From Turbatrix aceti (lineage: Eukaryota > Nematoda > Chromadorea > Rhabditida > Panagrolaimidae), in the NCBI GenBank assembly GCA_963969345.1, contig OZ017770.1, forward strand, positions 5,155,246 to 5,219,245: a DNA stretch of 64,000 nucleotides, written 5' to 3'. The position numbers and the translations under genes are program-made. Shown in pieces: positions 48,300 through 59,995 of this stretch (its first letter is position 1; every line of letters starts with the position of its first letter). Under the pieces are notes generated by a model. That model was not told the DNA's origin and ran no database searches. It worked only from the letters and a program-made list of their open reading frames with translations.

Positions 48300-49288
48300 T
48301 TAAGGCAAATATCGATCTACATCGTTATTATGTGCAATTTCTAGAAGTCGCTTTTCGTTTTCAGACCTTTGCTCCCGCTTTCTTTGAGTCATTCGATTAG
48401 TTCGAAAATGCCCAAAACACAGGACTCCGCAGCCGAAAATAATTGCTATAACGCAAACAACACCCAGAATAACGACAAGTATCTTAATCGTTTGATTCGA
48501 CTTGATAGTAGCCATCCATTTGGAAAAAAATGATATTGACGACTTATCAACGTCATTTTCGGGTAACACATCGTCATACTCGTCATGGTAAATTACGTTG
48601 TACGGATTAATAGGTGCTTGGCGAAAAGGCTTCCGTGGTGCGATATGGGACACGTCACAGATGTTGGTAGGATACACACTCTGATCGTGACAAATACACG
48701 AAGTATTGAGTCCTCTGCCAAAATCGGGTTCCATGTTTTTGCAATCCAACTGATAACAGTATTCATCCGGTTGGTGAAAGCAACATTTGCATCTACAAAC
48801 AACGCCCAATAAAGGTTACCAAAGATAATAATAGGCCTAAAGAAACTCGCCTTCCGCCACCTGTTGGGAAACAACGCGTCATAAATTGTTCGCAGTGTTT
48901 TTCGTGTTGTCCAAATTGTCTGAAATTAAAAAAACTACTTTTTAAAATTTTTTATACAAGTTTTAAACCGACCTGCACACGCATACGTGTGGTGCTTTTG
49001 ACCAATGCATTGTTTTGTAGTGAATCAGGTTGTCACAAAACGTCTGTTTCCAGTCTGCTTTACAACCACAATCTCGTAAAAATATCTTCCTGATTCTATG
49101 TACGTAATTTGGTAATCCGTTAAGCACTGAGTTATCTAAAAGTAATTATCATCTGAAAATAGTTGAATATCAAAGCAGATTAACTTTCTACCTGTATGAC
49201 AATAAAAATTATTTAATTTAGAAATTTTTTTGGGCTCACTCTGCACAATTATTGATAGCATTGCTAGAACTATAGAAGGGTACCGCAT
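48300..49288 (-). CDS. Cys-rich type I membrane protein, unknown family
   Basis: Four exons join in frame. The start at 49288 (MRYPSIVLAMLSIIVQS) gives a signal peptide. The ectodomain contains about 18 cysteines (FYCHT, DCGCKADWKQTFCDNL, HVCVC, HCEQFMTRCF, RCKCCFHQPDEYCYQLDCK, CICHDQ, ICDVSH). A single membrane helix follows (TIKILVVILGVVCVIAIIFG), with a short basic/acidic cytoplasmic tail (RTNRMTQRKREQRSENEKR) ending DVDRYLP. Just before the helix lies an acidic linker (YHDEYDDVLPENDVDK). Intron 3 uses a GC donor (GGAAG|GCGAGT), because reading on reaches a TAG, while GC-AG splicing (58 bases) restores Arg-Cys-Lys-Cys-Cys in frame. The Cys spacing does not match a domain that I can name with confidence. 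A receptor or matrix adhesion role is a guess. Confidence 0.72.
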
Positions 49289-50684
49289 ATTTACAAAATC
49301 TGAAATATTTTTTCTAATAAAAAATTTCGTATTCATGGTAAAAGAAAGATGCGATGATAATATGTCGGACAGACAACGCAATACATGGTATCGAATATAA
49401 ATTATTGCCCTTATTCTTTTGTGCCGTTTCAAAAAAAATGAGCAATGAGACGAACGGCTACGACTTCAAAAAATGGTATTTTGTTGAAAAAACGACATGC
49501 ACAAAACAGTCTGAGATCTAACGGCACTTCTTAAACAACGCTAATACATTTGGTTCCCAGGAGAAAAGAAGAAAGGCTCTTTGTCAAAAAAACGGAAAAA
49601 ACTTGGAATATATGCAAAATAAGTATCAGTTTTTCAAAAAAAAGTTTTATGTCCTTATTTTTTGTTTCGGAGTTCGTTATGCCCTTTACAAAATTCCGCG
49701 TTTGACTTCAAAAGTTGGTCAGGTCCATAAAAGGGTTCGAAAAGGGTTCAACTTGGCAATAAACATAGGGGAACATTTTTTATATATGCTTTGGTATAAA
49801 AACGTCCTTGTAACATTGCGCACATTTTTTTTTGAAAAAAAAAAGTTAGTAGCTGAAGACTCACCACCAACATTGATAAAGGCTCAGTCTGCGCTGTTCA
49901 GAATAACAACTTAACTCATTAACACTTCTGCATAACGATGAACTAAAGGCATATATAAACGTCAGGATAGCATTTCCGCTTAAACAATTTGCTTTAAAAA
50001 TATTTATAATTTTTTTTAGACGCCTATAAAAACTTTGCTAGACAACCAAAAAAAGGGCAATAAATTACAATGAAAACCAAAAAATATCCGAAAATCTGTC
50101 TCTGACACAGGTTGTATTTTTCAGTTGTCATAGACGCCCGTTGAGCAACCAAAAAGACACCGCGAGGTTTGTTTTATTGATAAGCCATGTAGGGCAGAAC
50201 AAGGAAAAAATCAGTCAACATGCAAAAACTGAGATTGCACACTGAATGTGTTTTTTTATTGAACCCTATCATTAACAGCATCTTACAAGACATGTCTTAG
50301 CTCAGAAAAAATGGCAAAAAATGTTTAAACGCCTGATAGACATAAAGGTGTTATTCGAATGAATGCACCTACTAACAGAAAAGTTGTGTCAGACTAAGCT
50401 TGACCGCCAACGAAGCAGGGATTAAATGATTTGATATGTAAAAAAATAAAAACACATTTATTAACAAATTGAAAAACTCCATTTCAACATTTTCAATACA
50501 AAAAAATTTGAATAATGGTATATATCTTGTAAACAAAATATAATTTACAAACGCTTGTGTTTGTATTTATTTTGCATGCTGATTTTATTTTTTTCATCAT
50601 TGAGAAAAAATTCAAAGATGAACCAAAAATGTATGAAACTGAGATAACGCGTTGACTGAATTGGGCCGGTATAAAAATGAAGAA
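49289..50684. other. Intergenic region
   Basis: About 1.4 kb, AT-rich, with many A runs. No supported gene; it contains the upstream region of the Cys-rich membrane protein and the 3' flank of the next gene. Confidence 0.5.
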
Positions 50685-51349
50685 TTATGGTAAGTCGATT
50701 TCTACGCCATCAACATCTACAGAGTTAAACTGGTAAATTTTGGGTTTCTGTCGATGTTTGATGCAAATTTCTTTCAATTGTGTGCTAATCTGTAAACGTC
50801 TATAATAATTATAATTACACCCAGGAAGGTCTTCGCGCTTACGTATTCGGCATCGTTCGTCACAAAACCCACATGCAGTATACTTGCGCCGTTGGCTACT
50901 ATAACGTCTACAACGTTAAGGGAATATGTTTTTCCGTTCTGTAAAGCAGACGTATTAGCGGCGTTTTAATGAATATAATATAAAAATAACTTACAATATT
51001 TGACGTAAATTGATTGTAATTATTCACATTTTGGATATCACATATATCAAGTTGAAGTTCTTGAATATTCCGCTTGAAGCATGTGCAATGTCTGTGGCGG
51101 TAGATAAGTCTACCATTATACACGTATAATACACCCGCTGGTCTTTTCTGAAACCAAACCAAAACATTGTTTAGAGAGTAAAAAATATTTTTTTATCCCG
51201 GGTTTTTAAAACCTCACCTGAACTCTGCTCTGCACGTCCTCCGATGCGTCCGGCGAAGCATCCAAATAGACACCTTTAACGTGCCAAAAATCTCTTATTG
51301 AATTGTCGGGTACCGACGGATCACATATTTTTACAACGATACAGCCCAT
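50685..51349 (-). CDS. Small unknown protein with Met-Gly-Cys N-terminus
   Basis: Four exons (51218-51349, 50995-51147, 50843-50938, 50685-50789) with good borders join in frame to 161 residues. I found it by splicing; no single exon is long. It begins MGCIVVKICDPSVPDNSIRD: Gly2-Cys3 is the context for N-myristoylation plus palmitoylation, so membrane-surface attachment is possible. The central part (GVLYVYNGRLIYRHRHCTCF, ELQLDICDIQNV, YSLNVVDVIVANGASILHVG) alternates beta-strand-like stretches reminiscent of a PH-like or GRAM-like barrel, followed by a helix (ISTQLKEICIKHRQK) and an acidic tail (VDVDGVEIDLP). That fold is my inference from pattern only. No function is known to me. Confidence 0.7.
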
Positions 51350-54212
51350 TTATACACAAAAATTATAGGGTAAGACTGAAAGAAAGATGGAACACACCTC
51401 CGTGCAATCAGAATCACTTGTGAATTAATGTCGTACGAAATATCTGTCAGCGATGTAACAACATAATAAATTCAAAAATCCGTTGTTGTCTAAACTGAAA
51501 AAAAAATTTACAAGCGAACACATACGCGCTTCCGTATGACTGAACAAAACGTAAAAAAAAGGAATTTTGAATACAAATTACAAGGCACAAAAAATAAAAC
51601 AACAATTACATGTTTTAGAGTTTGGGATAATGTTGATCAATGGCAGCGGACGTAATTAATGAATTGGTATTAATAAACAGACGGGGAAGAAGAAATTGAA
51701 CACAGCATTATGCCTATGCACTTCCTACAGTTTTGCTACAAAAAAATGTAAAGCTCCTGAATCATTAAAAGTCACATAAAAAAGTCGTATTTTGTTCAAT
51801 TTTTTTTTCGTTGTTAAGCATTTAACTGCTGCTATGTAGATACAGCGAAAGGGAGTATAGTAAAACAACGACACGTCAATGCATCACAGAATCGGGATTG
51901 CATTGGCATCTCAATAAGAGTTAGAATGTATGGCTGGTCACAAATAAAACAACAACGCAGCAGTTGTTTCAACATTTTTGTTTTTGTAACTAACTTTTAT
52001 TCAAGATTATAAGGCACTGTTTTTTATGTCAATGCCTAATACGCATGTCACGCAAAGAATGCATGGATTTTGAGCTTGCAAATTTCAACTGTCAAGGGCT
52101 ATAAACGCCAGGTTAGAAAATAATAAGAATTTCAGAAGTCATACATTTTTTTTCCTTATGCGGCATATACTTAGTTGCGATGAAAAACGCCCAAAAACCG
52201 ATTTGCTGTCCAGGGGATAAAACATGTCGTGACAGCGCTAATATAATACCACTGAAAAAAAAGGAAATCCATTGAAGAAGCCCATTTGTAAGTGTGCCTA
52301 TATTGACAGGCAATATATATACTAGATTTCACCAAAATTCATGTTACTAACTACAAAAAAATAGTACCTTAAAACAAGCATGCATATAAATGTAAGCATC
52401 CTGCGTTTGACAAACGGCTTTTTCTTTCCGCAAAGAGAACAAAAAATTAAGATGGGCAAAAAAGTGGAGAGCAAGATTTTAGAACATTGTAATACGATTT
52501 TGTTATACAAAAAAACAATGAAAACGGTTCTTAGGAAATTGTCATATTCTTATTTTAAAACAAAAGCGGAGCCAGAAAAGCATTACAATGTCCCGCTAGG
52601 CGGGAAAATGGCATAATTTATTGTTGGCCTGGTGAATTTTTTTTTCAAAAAAGGGACGTATATAGGTTTGCATCCCGAATAATAATAAGAATAATGTTAA
52701 AAAATATTTAAGTAATCTCAATGATCGGAAAACAGGTACTAACGCGAAAAAAACATGCTTCCTTGAAAACTTAGAATAAATTAAATCCCCTGCAACCTGA
52801 TCTGCGGTAAAGTAACCATTGTCTAGGAAAAAACGCCCGCCTGCATTTTATAGCCCAGGAAAGCGACACAAAGCTTAAAAACTCATCTATTTGTGCTGTG
52901 TTGAAAATGTTGAAATGAAAGAAGGACAAACTAAGGCACAAGGTAAAAATGCAAGCGACAACAAGTATCCGATCACCGAAAATGTGTCCTATTGAATTTT
53001 TTTTTAACCAAGCTACCCCAAAAAATTGTTTGCATCAAAAAAACACGGTTGTTTGTTTTGTTCAACATGACAGATACATATTAATTCCTGATCAATAAAA
53101 GCTAGACACTGGGCTTTGGTAATAAAAGGCAAATTACTCGGGTGAAGCACACTTGGAAATTCGGCAACACTTCGGATGTACATTTGGGAAGAAGTGTGGC
53201 GAGTTAGTTAGATGTAATTAGCGCAAGGCGTGCTGCATAGCCGATGATTCGCGAAGACTACCCGGCCGCAGATGTGTCTCAATACGAGTAGCTTATCTCT
53301 ATAATCGGCAAGCATGCTACTATAGATTTAAAACCTCCAAGAAATGATCCATGAAACGTTTGTTTCGTGGGAAAGCGCCTACCCATGTTTATCCAAATTA
53401 TTACATCGCCGTGCACGCTCACCTAAGCCTAGCTAGCTGAAAGCAACCCTCTATTTCGTGTGAATAAATGCTATCACATTGACGATATGCATATTTGTGT
53501 CCAACAAACTGAAAAAGCGCAAGAAAAGCCAGGATTATCTTTTTGGGTCGATATATCTCTAAGCAGAAGTCAGAGTACGTAAAAGGTATTTTTGTCTTAC
53601 GTCTTCAGTATGGTACAGACAGAATCACATTAATAAACAAATTGTCGCAAAGCTTAACAATTTATAATAAGTAGCATCAGAGTGACTTTCGCTTCAAATA
53701 TTTTTTATTCGAGTCACGTTGCATCCATCATATAAAATTCGCAGTACCAATAACAATAATAATTAAATGTATAATTAACCTTCAGTCGAAAAGAAAAAAA
53801 CACTTAATTTTGTGATAGAAAAGGACGAAAGAGTTACTTGCACTTAGAAAAATCACATCTGACAAAAAAAAACTTTTGCAAATAACCGGAATGTATTCGA
53901 AAAGGCAGTAGTAGCAGTTGGTACTTTTGGCTATTTCATCTACTCACGCGCGGAATATAGCACGTGTGCCCGCCCAATAAGTGGTTCTCCAACAATATGT
54001 GCGCCCGTTGCCTTTCTGAGTTCAGGATATGAATTGAATAGCATTGTTAAAAATTTGTAACCCTTGCATACAAAAATGCAATTAAATTAACAAAAAGAGT
54101 AAAAAGAGCCATGCAATGCCAAAAAATAGCCTATATTGCATTTAAAATTTAGGATATTTACCACAAAATCTATTTTTTATGATTCTTAAATATTTGTTAC
54201 GTGGCTTTAGTC
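51350..54212. other. Long intergenic region
   Basis: About 2.9 kb with no supported gene. It is AT-rich overall, with a more GC-balanced patch at about 53150-53470 in which AGTAGC (near 53288) and GCTACT (near 53316) are complementary. I could not assign this patch to any known RNA. Confidence 0.45.
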
Positions 54213-55160
54213 CTATGTTCGGCAGCGACCAAAAGATTTCAAAAAAACTTGGTGCGCCCATTTTTCTGCCTTCGTTTTGAGTTCGCATCGATGCTTTAGA
54301 AAAGAACACAAACTGGGATGAGTCCGATTCTGACTGTCACAAACAGGGGGAGTAGCGTACGTATCATCACATAACGCGTCACAGCATTTACCCATAAAAT
54401 CTATTTGTAGGCTTTTGCCTTCCCTAAAATTTTCTTTTTTATAAACGGTTTCAGGTTATGACAAAACCTACGTATGCTCGGCAATGCATTTTGCGTTGGC
54501 AAATGCGCACAAATTGGCGTGGGTCTTTCCTTCGGTATCACAAATAGGTTTGTAATTCGAAGGACACTGCTGTACACATTGGCAGCTTGGATGTGACATG
54601 TTTATTTTTAAAAATCTGTTCTCCAAACGGGCAACAGTACATTGTTGGTGCTCGTATTTACAACGATTTGTATAGACCTAAAAATATAAATCTGAATTAG
54701 CAAATGTACTACGATTTTTGAGCGGTGTAGTAAGTAAAACGATGCAAAAAGTTAGTAGAGCAAACACCGGGCACTCACGTTGCCATCTTGATCGCAGACC
54801 GGGGACTCGAAATCAGAGCATTGTCGTAGCTGACAGCACGTTCCTTTGTGAAGTACAAAAATTTCTGCAATATGTTTGAAAATAGTTTGAGAAAAAAAAT
54901 CACTTATGTTTTCATACTTTTGTTTTGTTGCATTTGAGTACACTGAAGTGCGCACAAATTCATAAAGGTAATTTGAGCTTTTTCCATAATGCCACAGACC
55001 GGCTGAATCTTAAACGGACACGAGCACATGTCAGCTAGGGTAAAACGAAGCCCCGATGTTGCCCTAAAAAATGCTCGTTACCAGCAACGGCTCAAAAAAA
55101 AGTTTCGAACAGTACTTACTTGGCCCATGCAATCAGCAGAACTCCATATACGAACAACAT
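54213..55160 (-). CDS. Secreted multi-Kazal domain protein
   Basis: Five exons joined in frame (start 55160, stop at 54213). MLFVYGVLLIAWAKATSG is a signal peptide. Four Kazal-like units follow, each with the C-x-C ... PVCG/D ... LC ... C pattern: CSCPFKIQPVCGIMEKAQIT then NLCALQCTQ; CCQLRQCSDFESPVCDQDGN then YTNRCKYEHQQC; CQCVQQCPSNYKPICDTEGK then NLCAFANAKC; and CCDALCDDTYATPPVCDSQN then SLCSFLKHRC, ending LKSFGRCRT. Kazal domains inhibit serine proteases or, in agrin/follistatin, bind growth factors. The P1 residues vary and no single protease target can be read. Introns fall within units rather than between them. The number of units is read by eye; spacing in the first and last is irregular. 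Confidence 0.8.
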
Positions 55161-55440
55161 AATTCACAATGTAGAACTCGGTGAAAACGATTCAACACTT
55201 ACTCGAGAGCTCAGAACTACCGCAACGGCCACCGTCAAAAGTTATAAGTAACAAAGTAGTTCCTAATACGCAAGCAAGAGACTGCAGGGGAAAATTTCAG
55301 TGGTCACTTTAGATCAACTTTTTGCTTTATGCAATGTTTGCGCAACCCATCACGGAAAAGATTTGACATTCTTTGGTTGTTATTAAGTCACGTAAACTCG
55401 ACACGCTGTACAAAATTTTATTTGTAACTTCTGCAACAAG

Positions 55441-57330
55441 TCATTTTGGAAAAAATAAGTCATTCAACAATTCATTGTAGTTTGATATGCCAAAAACACG
55501 AATGAAATGGAAATTCTGCGGAATGAGTATTGCAAACTCCTGAAAAAAATGCATGAAATCGTGCCAAAAACAAAAAAAAAAGATAGATTACCTTTATAGC
55601 AGATGTAATCAAAATGACATTGCCAATTTTCTCAGGACTGTTGGCAATGTCATTGACAATGTAAAACGAAAACCAATCTGAATATAGCTTATTCCGTGCA
55701 TTTTGAATGACTTCTCGTCCCCGTTTACTTAAGCCTTGAGTTGCTAAAAAAATTTGTATATGTATATCGGTATACATGTATACCGATAAAAAAAAGGTAT
55801 ATTTCACTCACCTGGATCAAAGAGCATGACCAGCATCAGACCCACAAGTTCGACTTCGCTCATCTGCATCGCTTCCATCGGCTTGACAATGTCATTAAAC
55901 GCTTTTTTAAAAAACGGCACGTTAAAATCAATAACCGTCTGAGTTGTAATCGCCTTAGATAAGCTTGCAGAATTAGTCGAGGCCTCCGGATCCACGCCTT
56001 GATATTCTCGATCATTCAGATCAATATAGGTATAATTTGGATGATAAATTTGATTTTTATGATGCCCGCCTTTTTTGTACGTCAGGTAATACTTTTCAAT
56101 AATATTCAACCTAGATGCAAACGATCGTGTTAAAGCTATCTAAAAATTTTCAGACATAAAATTCGTCATAAAAAAACAATTACCAACCTGATCATCAATT
56201 TCTAATGTTGCAAACTCTGTGAAAGATTTTAGAAATTCTACAATAATACCAGCTTCCGCTCTAAACTGCTCTGTCTGGAGGTAATAAACTTCTTTCTTGA
56301 AAATTGGTTCCGTGCCCCCGAGAAGATCTCTCAATGTTGCTGGACAGAATAACAACCTTCGACGTTCGTCCATTCTTTTGTAGGCCCGAACTCCTAAGTG
56401 CAGCAAATTGTTCTCATTGGTCGGCGCATTGATGTTGCATTCTTCCAGAGAACGTGGAGGATCAAAATTTGGATCTGATCCGCAAGAAGACAGCTCATCT
56501 ATTTTTGATGTCACCGATCTCGTGCTACTGGTTTTCGAAAATAAAAGTCTGCAAAAAGAAAGAGAAATTAAATTATGCCGCGTTAAAGACACCAAATTTA
56601 ATTAAACTTACTCGTCGATGGGCGAGCAGTCCAACGAAGCAGGTTCAATTTTCCTTAAACGATAACAATTTGATGATAAGTGTGACCCAAAAAACAACAA
56701 ACGAACATAGATTTTCGAGGCTTGGCTCCGATGGCATCACGTTGTGGTTGGACAGCATTCGGATCCATACCAACCCTGAGGCATTTTTTTAAGCGACAGG
56801 CTCGGCATAAACATCGCACTCCTGAAAAAATAAGTAATTTTTGACTCAATTCAGAAATTAAGTGTTTTTGACATACTGCTGTTAATTTCGCAGTCACCAC
56901 TGTCACGGCAAATATATTTTCTGTTTTCGGCTACAGAACGTCGGAAGAAAGCGTTGCAAGCTGCACAGCTTAATGCACGAAAATGAATGCCATTTGCCTG
57001 ATCGCCGCAGATGAGACACTGCGTTCCATCCGTCGGCGAAGGTTCTGCAGATACTTCTGAGTACAGAATACCTTTTCTATCCGCAGTTACAACAGATGAC
57101 TGCTGCTGCACCTTAAAGAAAATAAACATATTGTGCTGTGTCTATGGCGACGGCGCGTCACTTACACTATTTTTATAAAAATAATCTACGTCGCCGCTGC
57201 TGGAGATGCCAATGACGTGAATGTCTGGCGGATCTGACGCCTTAACATTATCCTAAACAACAGATTAGAATCCAAAAAGTGACAATTAACTTACGATGGT
57301 CCCAGGTTTTATAGACACTTCCGCAGCCAT
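55441..57330 (-). CDS. Nuclear hormone receptor (nematode supplementary type)
   Basis: Start at 57330 (MAAEVSIKPGT). An N-terminal region of about 70 residues precedes the zinc fingers: CLICGDQANGIHFRALSCAA, CNAFFRRSVAENRKYICR, then CEINSRVRCLCRACRLKKCL. The P-box CAACNA and the motif FFRRSVAENRKY are characteristic of the expanded HNF4-derived nematode receptors. MDPNAVQPQRD follows. After a hinge with short exons, the ligand-binding domain contains NNLLHLGVRAYKRMDERRR, AEAGIIVEFLKSFTEFATL, FKKAFNDIVKPMEAMQMSEV, LVGLMLVMLFDP and KLYSDWFSFYIVNDIA, ending NELLNDLFFPK. The terminal LLNDLFF is suited to an activation helix. About eight exons, total about 480 residues. It is divergent from the receptor at 40.3 kb, so not a recent tandem duplicate. 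Confidence 0.92.
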
Positions 57331-57710
57331 GCTTTTTTAACTGCAACTAACGTTTGTCGCTCAATGCGACATAGCAGCACAATTACGACCAGGCTCGTGA
57401 CGCCAGAAACGATAAATAAGGTGTACAAAAATGAGAAAAAGCCAATAGGGCAACGACAACGTGGCCTTACAACGATATGCTTCGTACCTGAGGGTTTAAT
57501 GTTGGGACACAATATTGAATGCTAGGTTAGTGTTTTAAATTTCTGTTATTCAACGGGTACAAAATGTGTGTTTATCTAGCATTATTCCTTACATCAATAC
57601 ATTATAGTGCGTGTGTACGTGTATCTCATCGTGTGTATAAGTACATTTATTAGAGGCCTGAGTGTGTACGTGTGCATGTGCTGATTTTAATTATACTGGT
57701 ATAAGAATTA
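57331..57710. other. Spacer between two minus-strand genes
   Basis: About 380 bases: promoter side of the nuclear receptor and 3' side of the receptor gene upstream. A GTGTGTACGTG-type dinucleotide-rich patch lies near 57605-57680. No gene seen. Confidence 0.5.
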
Positions 57711-59060
57711 TTATTTTAACTCCATTTCATCGTAGTAAAATGAAATGCTTCTCTGTTGGCTTGCGTCAAATTCGTTGGGAATTCCTGCTTCTCCGATTAT
57801 GTTACCAGTTGATGAGTACCAGCTACCAAAAACAGGGTCGCTGGAGTCTTCGTTTTTGTTTACTGGTGGGTCGTCTGAAATTACACGTCCAAGTAAACGC
57901 ACTTTTTTTGTCCATGACCTGTCCCTACCAGCTGACTGCCAATTACGCTCCGTGTTATGTGTGTACTTGTTCCAAAAGATTTTTACCGCTTCGTTGTATT
58001 TGGGTAGCAAAAGTAACGCGCAAACAGGTTGAATTATGCCAAGCAGCAGTCCCTGCGTCATGCGAATGTAGTATTCCGTGAGATTAACAAACTGCTGTTT
58101 CAACTGACTTGATAGCGCCTTGTTGCTTTCGTATAAGATGATCAATGGAAGATGAACTGATACGATGCTCAGCAAGCATCGTAGGAGGGTGAATAAGAAC
58201 ATCTGAAAGATATGATCTCTCATCGCCACGTTGTTTAAAATTTCTTACACACTGTGCATTCATGTTGCTGTCTGTCCATTTGAAATCCCAATTGTGATAT
58301 AGTTGTAAGCCAAATAACACCGCACTCGTCACAAACAGACTGAATAGTGCTGAAAGTAGGATTAAATGTTTTTGACAGATGTAATGATTCACAACATACC
58401 CAGAAGCGGCACCCAGCTTCGGAGTTTCATTTGGATGTCGTAGACAGTGTCGTCAAAAACATCAGCCAAATGACACATAGGGGATACGGATACGGTCATA
58501 TTATCCGAAAATGCTATTGGAAAATACCACACAGGGATGAGAACGCTCACAGACAGGCAAAGTAAAATTATGAGAACCGAAATCTTGAAATAGTATGACG
58601 ATAACTCACTATGAGTTTTGGAACAAATAACAGATATGAACTGATCGACGGCGAGAATGATCAAAATGGCAAGGTTGGCACAATCCGTATAAGTCCATAT
58701 CGTTAAGTGTACTGCCTGTGAAAGACAGGCTATGGGACGAACTTCCTAGAAATGCAAAAATTTGTCATGGCTAAAAACATTGAGACACACGTTACGAGCC
58801 GTATTGCTGACCGTTACCATGATGCCATGAAAACCCGCATAAACAAGGGAGCAAGCGAAAATCTCGTCTGAAAGACAACCATTTTTATTAAGATTTCTGA
58901 TAAAAATTGTACCGAGTAAAGCAAGCCCGTAATAAAAAGAGTAGGCTGCAGACCAGTTGCGATGCATTAGGTAGAGATATGTCAGCGAAGAAATGGCACA
59001 TAATATTCCGACACCAGGCAAGACTTCTACCAACCATTCCGGGACATCCATGTTATTCAT
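57711..59060 (-). CDS. Seven-transmembrane receptor (nematode chemoreceptor/peptide GPCR type)
   Basis: About four exons joined in frame, start at 59060 (MNNMDVPEWL). Hydrophobic helices: VLPGVGILCAISSLTYLYLM, YGLALLGTIFI, ANLAILIILAVDQFISVIC (AVDQF at the DRY position), FKISVLIILLCLSVSVLIPV, WVPLLGALFSLFVTSAVLFG, MFLFTLLRCLLSIVSVHLPL and GLLLGIIQPVCALLLLPKY (QPVCALLLLP at the NPxxY position). An extracellular Cys in SPMCHLAD could form the usual disulfide with CLSQA. The C-terminal tail of about 90 residues is Ser/Asp-rich (DDPPVNKNEDSSDPVFGS). The introns at 58746-58796 (GTGTGT...TTTCTAG), near 58350 and near 58210 are all in phase. The subfamily is not recognised, and it is not similar in wording to the other two receptors in the window. 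Confidence 0.8.
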
Positions 59061-59995
59061 ATAATGATACTAAATTACAATATTTGTCGGTAGCCGGTTC
59101 GGAGAGTCTTCGGTCCGACTGGGGGATTTTGTGCAGACCAATATATGGGAATGGGTCGGATAAGAAGACGCTTATCAGAGAGAAAGCCGATATTGGCGTT
59201 ACTTTTTTCAAAATCCTATCCGAGCTGTTTTTAGGATTTTTTGATAAATAAAATAAATCGCCAATAATAACAAATTGAAGCTGTAGTTTTTATGTTGGAT
59301 TTGTTGGATTTTGGGCCTAAGAGTAACTCACATATATCCGCTATCCAATTTTTTTCAAATTTAAATATTCAATATTTATAAAAAAAATCTGAATCAAAAA
59401 CCCTGACAAGAGCAACAGTTTGCGTATCCATAAATAATTAGTAAACCAATCAGTGAATTCAGTAAGTAGGTATCACGATGGCATTTCTATCTTCCTTCCC
59501 GTAGGCAGCGCGCAAGAGGATCTTGTGGCTGTACGGCGCAGCACAGGTGACAAAACGGAAAAGCTTACAGAAAATAAACGTTTGGTGGTGGTGCAAAGTG
59601 TGAAGATATATGTCTCATTCAATGTGTGCTTGAGGTTTTTACAGTCGTCACCTTTAGCGGTGAACGTGGGCGTGGAAAGTGCCCCTTCGGATTCGATTAG
59701 GGATACTGCGCCATCGAGAAGACGATGAACTCAGGGATCCCGACAATCACTGATTTTTTTACATTCAAGAGTACTATGTGCTTCGTGAGTATTCCTAAAA
59801 ACCATTCCGGTAAAAAAATTGAATAAGTTTTCAACGCAGCCAATTTTTCTTCTACTGAAGCGCGTGCGCATTTTTAATCAAAATCATACACAACAATCGC
59901 TTCGAGAGTAACAAAACATTGTGCTAAAAAAAAACTCGCTTTCTTGCTTTTTTTGACGTTTGTGCGTTTTTGTTACGTCCAGTCCAGTTGTTGAG
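59061..59995. other. Intergenic region containing the GLTP fragment
   Basis: About 0.9 kb between divergent genes. Apart from the GLTP-derived pseudogene no coding sequence is supported. The last 100 bases are the likely promoter of the acidic protein gene. Confidence 0.6.
59405..59665 (-). pseudogene. Decayed duplicate of the GLTP terminal exon and 3' UTR
   Basis: The sequence from about 59405 (AGAGCAACAGTTTGCGTATC) to about 59665 closely repeats 61910-62280, the 3' UTR and last exon of the GLTP gene. Examples are GATGGCATTTCTATCTTCCT versus GATGGCATCCATATCTTCCT, and GCAAAGTGTGAAGATATATG versus GCAGAGTGTGAAGATATGCC. About 80 bases of coding sequence including the normal stop region are missing, several substitutions alter conserved residues, and no upstream exon is attached. 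It is therefore a broken partial copy in the same orientation as the intact gene. Confidence 0.85.

Noticed and set aside
49603..49914. Plus-strand frame of about 100 residues rich in Lys and Phe
   Set aside because: Composition follows the local A/T runs; no domain and no splice support.
55741..55790. TATATCGGTATACATGTATACCGATA palindrome as a possible operator
   Set aside because: It lies in an intron of the nuclear receptor gene; a clear palindrome, but with AT-rich composition and a single copy there is no basis to call a binding site.
59453..59728. Plus-strand open frame similar to one at 61951-62337
   Set aside because: Both are antisense to the GLTP last exon (intact or decayed); similarity comes from the DNA duplication, not from a plus-strand gene family.
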